The notes beneath the pieces were generated by a model. It searched no databases, was not told where the DNA came from, and was given only the letters and a program-made list of their open reading frames with translations. From Ceratodon purpureus (Eukaryota; Streptophyta; Bryopsida; Pseudoditrichales; Ditrichaceae), in contig CM026423.1 of NCBI GenBank assembly GCA_014871385.1, positions 22,145,792 through 22,209,791 of the forward strand: a stretch of 64,000 nucleotides of DNA, in the 5' to 3' direction. Each line of letters opens with the position of its first letter. Positions within the stretch are counted from its first letter, which is position 1. The translations under genes were made by a program, and so were the position numbers. Below are positions 60,001 to 64,000 of this stretch, piece after piece.

Positions 60001-61575
60001 CGACGAAGCAACGATCCTATTTCTGCAATGGCGCCAGCGCCAACCAACCAGCCAAGTACCTATCGGCCTTCTCCAGCTTTTGAACCATTTCAAGAGAACG
60101 TCATGGCGCCGGCGCCAAGACAGGTCCCAATGAACTCAAGCCCGTCACAGTTGTACCAATCGCAATTTCAAACTTCACCAACACACTATTTTTCTGCCGA
60201 CATTGATCGCGCACATGGAGAGACCTCTCGTACCCCATTCAAGGATAACTTTTCACAATCAGAGACATTCCAGTATCAAGAATCAATTCCATGTGTGGGC
60301 ACAGCGGCGTATCCAGCCTTCGCCAGTGAGTACTCTTTTCATGATCCTGGTACAGGTTTTAACAGTCCATCCACTCCTTACCAGAGCCAAGTTCAAATGA
60401 GTTCATCACGAATAGGTCTGAGAAGCCCTACCACGCCTTACCAGAGCCAACCACTTATGCATACTTCAAGTACAGGATTTGTTACTCCATCCACTCCGTA
60501 CCAGAGCCATCTCCGAATGCAACCATCTGGTTACGAGGTCAATCGCGATGTCCACAACGGAATTCAGAGCGTCCTTTCTCCCCCGATGCAACGGAGTGAC
60601 GGAACCAGGGTTCCGCGACAGCCACAATATCAACCTGCAGTACCAGATCCAACTCATGGCAGGCAACTATCACAAGCTTTCCAGTTTGGTCTGCCTATAG
60701 TCGAGAAAGAGACCGATCACAAGAACTGGGCTATCCGGAGATGTCTTCCAAATGAAAATCCGAGATGTGCAGCAGTTATACGTCGCAATGGTCAGTGGGA
60801 GATGTGTGGGCGGAATATCAAAGCGCTGCCTGATGCGAGCAATGCAGCCCCAAGTTTTTACGGCACTATGGAGCAGGGTTACAAAAAAAGTTTTCAAATC
60901 TATTGGTTTTGCGGAGCTTCTGTGCGAGGATGTGTATCGACCGACCATGTCCAAATGCTTCGGGGAGGAAAGCCCCCACCTTTACCAAGGGTTTGGCCAG
61001 TTGAGACGGGTACGAAGTTGTCGGCGGAAGAGGCGAATTCGCTAGGAAGAGGAGGATTTGCCCTTGTAGAGAAATACGGGGACCCATTGGTCGGCCAGGG
61101 TGATAGGTCCCAGAGATATCATACGGACGTCAGTACTCCAGCTAAATCATCGCCTCAGGACCCTCTAAAGAGACCATCACGGCGTTGTGGGAAAAAAGTG
61201 AATCGAAGGTCCTTGACTGTGGCAGGGGAGACTCGAAGGAAGGAGGGCTTAATGATGACTGCCCAGGTGCAGCTGTTGAGTGAGGATCAAGCAACAGGAA
61301 CATACCGATTCGGTCTGAATACCATATCTCGAACATTCAACAAACCGGTATGCTATATCGTCACCATCAGTGACACACCTGCCTGTAACTGTCCATTCTT
61401 TGTAAGTAGTGTGGCTGATAGCAAAAATGGTTACTATTTTATGACGTGTAAGCACATGTATCATGTTTACAACGTAGTCCTGGGATTGCCATTGGAGGAC
61501 GAGAGGCCTCATCAAGCAACATTGAGTCGAGAGGAGGTAGACGAGATAATGAGAAGGTGGAACAGCATGCGCTAG
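57064..61575 (+). CDS. Mutator-like (MULE) transposase with extra zinc clusters, 1,503 aa, intronless
   Basis: A single 4.5-kb frame. Residues 1-320 are a folded start followed by a Ser/Thr/Asp-rich linker. Residues 331-415 are a Cys/His cluster (CGG, C..C, W.GRC, WRCSFC, CSC, HTGRHSH) like the WRKY-GCM1-type DNA-binding fingers found in MULEs. The MULE catalytic core has D571 (FDHIK), D637 (MADAAP), a CYFH box at 677-680 and E781 in NLCEAVHSSMW, all present. Residues about 880-1200 are Pro/Gln/Ser-rich with three TPYQS repeats. A four-Cys cluster is at C1235, C1248, C1283 and C1290. A SWIM finger (CNC at 1441, CKH at 1462) ends the protein. Most plant MULE transposases are about half to two thirds this length. 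Two palindromes (60,028 and 60,103) lie in frame and encode MAPAP. All catalytic residues are intact, so it may be active or domesticated. Confidence 0.85.
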   Translation: MAHTSKMILRLAGELSHLKYSSTEADIEIPELELVLAFGLQESTIHVKQIDMQGAFRGDYWPNEKDGQSRFSLPVLDGASFIVFGEKNLDPSRVKTAAGIVARTPIPLIELDDSSDDTNSTSSQMSFHSNELQGTTLTSHVPDRLEDYPIERIDDTPIHGGQSPRLTSRPQAGDGFAPSTGLRIESPEAHMEGPSLLDTACASTPSLDNNEGHEIEDISYPSIHGAKVVTAAEEDSTLPGSRSILPLLMGLALRGCTGELAFLPFADYEKTKCNYLPMAYDGNIIFELPPLIDDDTISTDISFDGHPWVKSNSYKSNLIEDAGLRVRKSFCGGSFICRSPECGHLTLHGTPNTLFWDGRCQAKPKAGIVPIDGDWRCSFCRWTPTCVSQCSCILWVIHHESDLYTRAVVHTGRHSHPSPPGRSREAYANMTVTIQKYLDKNPWLMDAPGWVGFRCAHRNFLDLIMHTTTVEEQEFLTESQLNEILETAPPYHDKGRVKYVVTKFRSDQERCIFALKKYSRYSYIQDSHFPGQSHNGIKFVFKMSTVGVGSGVAIVQRMTSGDLKDSFIMFDHIKRVNLWTTMAAHVYDHNIGRLLTIAVCEMKLENTENQVKFWELLIETVVHSGHPRPKFKGFMADAAPANYNAVKKVFGHSEGLDGIVGDEEPVLNPNDPILQTCYFHFVQSIRDHTNKWVHEKYRTHHVELCKRWAAAPTNEEFREIAFELEEFWTNSGAVHKDNLRNMMAWMTWWMARRTLFAYHHLNELELDLEREALVPNTNLCEAVHSSMWATSASGFKVKMDLYTVCAEDMTRSLLQQQFCLAASKGLLRGTGPSKAELMWRNAARSHKPERVALAVKAAVEGTPFHSRGMGLEGDLDRTQSVRCQSRPGKRRMARSHRPDKDSRSIRPPLRHQPPRYKNSHDQDIPQAGFEGFESNPTPNPVTQAEFSFATPSPPQTFQRNLFDSSPVSRSHLRQDSIQDRRSNDPISAMAPAPTNQPSTYRPSPAFEPFQENVMAPAPRQVPMNSSPSQLYQSQFQTSPTHYFSADIDRAHGETSRTPFKDNFSQSETFQYQESIPCVGTAAYPAFASEYSFHDPGTGFNSPSTPYQSQVQMSSSRIGLRSPTTPYQSQPLMHTSSTGFVTPSTPYQSHLRMQPSGYEVNRDVHNGIQSVLSPPMQRSDGTRVPRQPQYQPAVPDPTHGRQLSQAFQFGLPIVEKETDHKNWAIRRCLPNENPRCAAVIRRNGQWEMCGRNIKALPDASNAAPSFYGTMEQGYKKSFQIYWFCGASVRGCVSTDHVQMLRGGKPPPLPRVWPVETGTKLSAEEANSLGRGGFALVEKYGDPLVGQGDRSQRYHTDVSTPAKSSPQDPLKRPSRRCGKKVNRRSLTVAGETRRKEGLMMTAQVQLLSEDQATGTYRFGLNTISRTFNKPVCYIVTISDTPACNCPFFVSSVADSKNGYYFMTCKHMYHVYNVVLGLPLEDERPHQATLSREEVDEIMRRWNSMR
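60028..60117. repeat. Two palindromic sites inside the transposase coding region
   Basis: ATGGCGCCAGCGCCA at 60,028-60,042 and ATGGCGCCGGCGCCA at 60,103-60,117 are both read in frame as Met-Ala-Pro-Ala-Pro in the Pro-rich linker. The first differs from the consensus by one synonymous base. Confidence 0.95.
60355..60540 (+). repeat. Three-copy protein repeat (SPSTPYQSQ type) in the transposase
   Basis: Three ~60-bp units encode SPSTPYQSQ, SPTTPYQSQ and TPSTPYQSH, spaced about 20 residues apart in the low-complexity linker. Confidence 0.9.
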
Positions 61576-62534
61576 TGTAAGAATTTCATTATATTCTTCG
61601 ACGACATAGATATGGCGCGGGCGCCAAGTGTGCACCTATTCTAATGAATGTCAAGTACTTGATCATTCTTAATGTAAATCGTCGAAGTTACATATAAACT
61701 ATCTATTTGAATCAACCATGGCTGTGGTTGCAGCAGTTCACTTACGTTTCAGGACATCTCAAGGTTGATTAAATACGTTTCCTCTCGTTGATGCACAATT
61801 ATATCCCGCTTTATACAGTGCAACGTAAGAGTGCTATTGGTAATATTTTGGAATTTCTATAATACTTGCATTACTTGAAAGTTCTACTATATCCTAGGAG
61901 TTGATCATAAGAATGTAAAGTCGAAAGCCAGCATGCAATCATAGTGCAATTGTGGGTTATTATATTATTGACAAAATTCCATATAGTGTATAATTCATGA
62001 ATTTTCAAAATGGGAAATACACTCCTTCTCAGTGGCCCGAACTGAATCTACAAAACTACCACTTGCTTATCTCGATTCAAGCGAGGAATGGCGCCGGCGC
62101 CATTATGCATCCACTCGGTGTAAACGGCATTCTCGTTGAACTCTCCCTCAATTGAACCGTCGCAGCCTCTTCGTAAATACCTCGGGATTTTCGGCATTTC
62201 TTTTAGATTCGCTTTCATGAAGAGAGAAATTTATATTGGAGGTTATCTGACAAGGTTACGATCTGCAATAAAGAAGTTTATGATACAGCTCTTACACTTG
62301 GCGCCGGCGCCGCAACACCATTCTGCGAGGAGTAATGCATGATAATTTTGAAATCTTACCCTGCATTAAACGAAGCGCCTCTCCTACTCTGCAATGTATA
62401 TAACCATCGGCCTGGTTATCATGAAATCACAACTCTCTATTTAGCGTGCAATCGTATAGCGGAGCTATTTGCCTGTGTCCTCTCTTTTTGATTAGAAACT
62501 ACAGTGTTAGCTTGAAGGTTCAGTTTCCTTAGGG
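61576..62534. other. Intergenic region with three palindromic sites
   Basis: Variant ATGGCGCGGGCGCCAA starts at 61,612, exact ATGGCGCCGGCGCCAT is at 62,088-62,103 and TGGCGCCGGCGCCG at 62,299-62,312. TGTATATAACC at about 62,395-62,405 is a good TATA box, 132 bp upstream of the ATG at 62,535. Confidence 0.6.
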
Positions 62535-63629
62535 ATGTCGGGTGGGGCTCAACTGAACGTTAGTCCGCGGGTGCGCCCGTCTAGAGTTTCAGCAATTCTG
62601 GCTCACAAATGCCGCCTTGCGAACGAAGCTAGCAGGAGTCTTAGTCTCGGCGAAGTGCGCGAACGCATGTTGAGGGACGAGTTGGTTTTAGAGACTCCTT
62701 CACTTCCTGCGGAAGGTGAAGGCTGTAGTGAGTTGGCAGAGCTTGAGGAAGTTCTCCGTGATGTTCACCATCGGTATGAGCTTTGTGCCCACTCTGTGAA
62801 GGACGCAATTTCGCAAGCAAAGAATATCGATGCGACCACCGTAGACCTCGAGGTTCGGAGCGAGACTAGAGCAAATCTCATTGACCTTCGCGAGAAGATG
62901 TTTGAGCTCAGACAGGAGCGCTCCCGTGCTGAAACCAACCTACGCAACCATGCTGGCTTCAATGAATTTAATTCGCTGCTAGCTCTCCTGCTAGAGGCTG
63001 AGCGTGAGTCATCATTTCTTCGTGAGGTCCTAGAGGAGCTCCAGGCAGAAAACGATATGGTCCTGGAGACTCTCAATAGCTACGCAGAGCACACTCAGCT
63101 GAAAGTGTCCGGCGGATACACAATCCGAGAGTGCCTGTGCCGGATGATGGTCGGAGATGCGAAATGTGCGACCAACGGTTTTCTCCCGCCAATGAAGTGC
63201 AGATCTCACCTTGTGGCCACTTCTATCACTTATTCTGTCTTGCCATTCGAGTTGCAATTTATCCAGATTGTTCTCGGCAATCCTGCAGAGAACCATTTCC
63301 ACCTTGCTGGCTGCGAAACTACGGATTTCCGTCTATGGTTGAGTCGGATTCTAGCACGGATGGCTCAAGTGACACTTCCTCATCAGGTGGCTGCAGCAAA
63401 CGTGCGATTCGATGCTTGTTTAAAACATTCACATAATTATCGTAGTATATTTCTTATGTGTCACTTCACTTCGTGATTAAACTTTCCTGTTGTATTAACA
63501 GACGATGACAGTCCAAGCAGCGACTTCAATCCCACTGCGACTCAAGAAGGAGATCCAGATAAGATTGCCATGGACAATGGAGATTCTCCTCCAACAAATT
63601 TGACAAAGCGCCGGAGAGTTCAACGCTAA
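62535..63629 (+). CDS. Coiled-coil protein with RING-H2-like finger, 2 exons, apparent frameshift
   Basis: The first frame (62,535 to about 63,100) gives a basic start and a Glu/Leu/Arg-rich coiled coil. The second frame (open from 63,080; splice donor after 63,386) gives CEMC...SPCGHFYHLFC...CSRQSC, a RING-H2-like pattern, then CWLRNYGF and a Ser/Asp stretch. A donor TCATCAG|GTGGCT and acceptor TATTAACAG lead to exon 2 (63,502-63,629) in phase, ending KRRRVQR, a likely nuclear signal. The two frames overlap at 63,080-63,130 and need a one-base shift or an atypical intron (a GTGAGT donor at 63,004 with an AG at 63,131 would fit but would remove coiled-coil codons). The RING and WL-x-x-F/Y-GF tail match the block A gene at 13,027; the N-terminal module of that gene is absent. 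Possible ubiquitin-ligase role is inference. Confidence 0.65.
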
Positions 63630-64000
63630 TGTTTCGACCAGTAGCACACTATGCTTGGATTGTCACTCATTGCAGTGCGGTGTAACTCAATGGCTCTTGA
63701 AGATTTTCGAATTGTAGAATTATCGGAACAGTTTTAGTCGGTATACGACAAATGGCAGTAGCGTCTTATTGATATGCGTATATTCTCAAAGTTTTAAAGA
63801 TTTACGGTCTAGAATGCAAGTAGCGGAACAGATTTAGTCAGATTACCACCTTTGACAGGAGCATGTTCTACACATGCGTAGAGCATGTATGCATTTTGGG
63901 CAACATTTATATTTGAATTACCAAAGTTTTTTGACCATATGGGCGAGTTGGACGAAAAAAACGTTGTGGGCGAGTGAATTAAATACCCTGGACTTCCAAA
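63630..64000. other. Right edge of window with a diverged tandem duplication
   Basis: AT-rich 3' flank. Two related copies with CGGAACAG(A/T)TTTAGTC followed by TTTGACAGGAGC or AATGGCAGTAGC begin near 63,722 and 63,825. No gene or palindrome is seen. Confidence 0.45.

Larger units (their letters stand above)
46700..63630. mobile_element. Putative very large Mutator-like element (block B) with DNA-modification gene
   Basis: The block contains a Mutator-like transposase, a ParB-like/DNA-methyltransferase fusion, a coiled-coil/RING gene and two orphans, with GGCGCCGGCGCC palindromes in spacers, introns and even inside the transposase coding region. No terminal inverted repeats or 9-bp target duplication were identified, so the limits are only the outermost motifs and genes. 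The right end may lie beyond 64,000. Block A (8.3-23 kb) shares the motif and the RING gene family and may be another copy or the other part of the same element. Confidence 0.45.

Noticed and set aside
1..64000. CRISPR array or bacterial operon
   Set aside because: Introns, plant transposon families and lack of regularly spaced repeats show eukaryotic DNA; the ParB-methyltransferase gene itself is intron-rich, so it is not bacterial contamination.

Overview
This is nuclear DNA of a land plant, read from gene families rather than from a species match. The window holds a plant-type CACTA (En/Spm) transposon, a fragment of the plant microtubule protein CLASP and a Ty3/gypsy remnant, and its genes are split by GT-AG introns. 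AT-rich spacers and very diverged families make a bryophyte plausible, but that is inference. Almost all coding DNA here belongs to mobile elements.

Layout. 1-6,500 is very AT-rich with no convincing gene. 8.3-23 kb (block A) holds an orphan gene (8,451-9,104, -), a coiled-coil/RING-like gene (13,027-14,448, -), a two-exon orphan gene (21,285-22,214, +), and a pair of ~285-bp direct repeats. 23.4-24.5 kb is a decayed Ty3/gypsy fragment. 24.9-26.3 kb has a small two-exon gene and two hairpin repeats. 27.7-41.4 kb (block C) is a large CACTA element: a tnp2-type transposase (-), a coiled-coil accessory gene (+), a membrane-segment ORF (-) and a four-exon Transposase_24-like gene (+). 41.4-43.0 kb looks like a non-autonomous element with subterminal motif arrays. 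43.5-46.2 kb is a three-exon piece of CLASP. 46.7-63.6 kb (block B) holds a 212-aa orphan (-), a 126-aa basic/acidic protein (+), an eight-exon ParB-like/DNA-methyltransferase fusion (-), a 1,503-aa intronless Mutator-like transposase (+) and a second coiled-coil/RING gene (+).

Two things tie blocks A and B together. A 12-bp core palindrome, GGCGCCGGCGCC (often extended to ATGGCGCCGGCGCCAT), occurs exactly 13 times plus many variants between 8 and 23 kb and between 46.7 and 62.3 kb, but not between 23 and 46.7 kb. Both blocks also carry a coiled-coil/RING gene with the same C-terminal signature. The N-terminal module of the block A RING gene reappears in the CACTA accessory gene, so accessory modules seem to be shared between two transposon superfamilies.

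The most unusual object is the ParB-like/methyltransferase fusion at 49,097-56,489. All eight exons join in phase to give 1,148 aa with a ParB-type GNHR motif, a beta-class methyltransferase motif I, and an altered catalytic motif IV. It is divergently paired with the transposase. My working model is a very large Mutator-like element that encodes its own prokaryote-type DNA-modification protein and carries many copies of a CpG-rich palindromic site. Gene structures are hand-derived splice models; no database search was possible.
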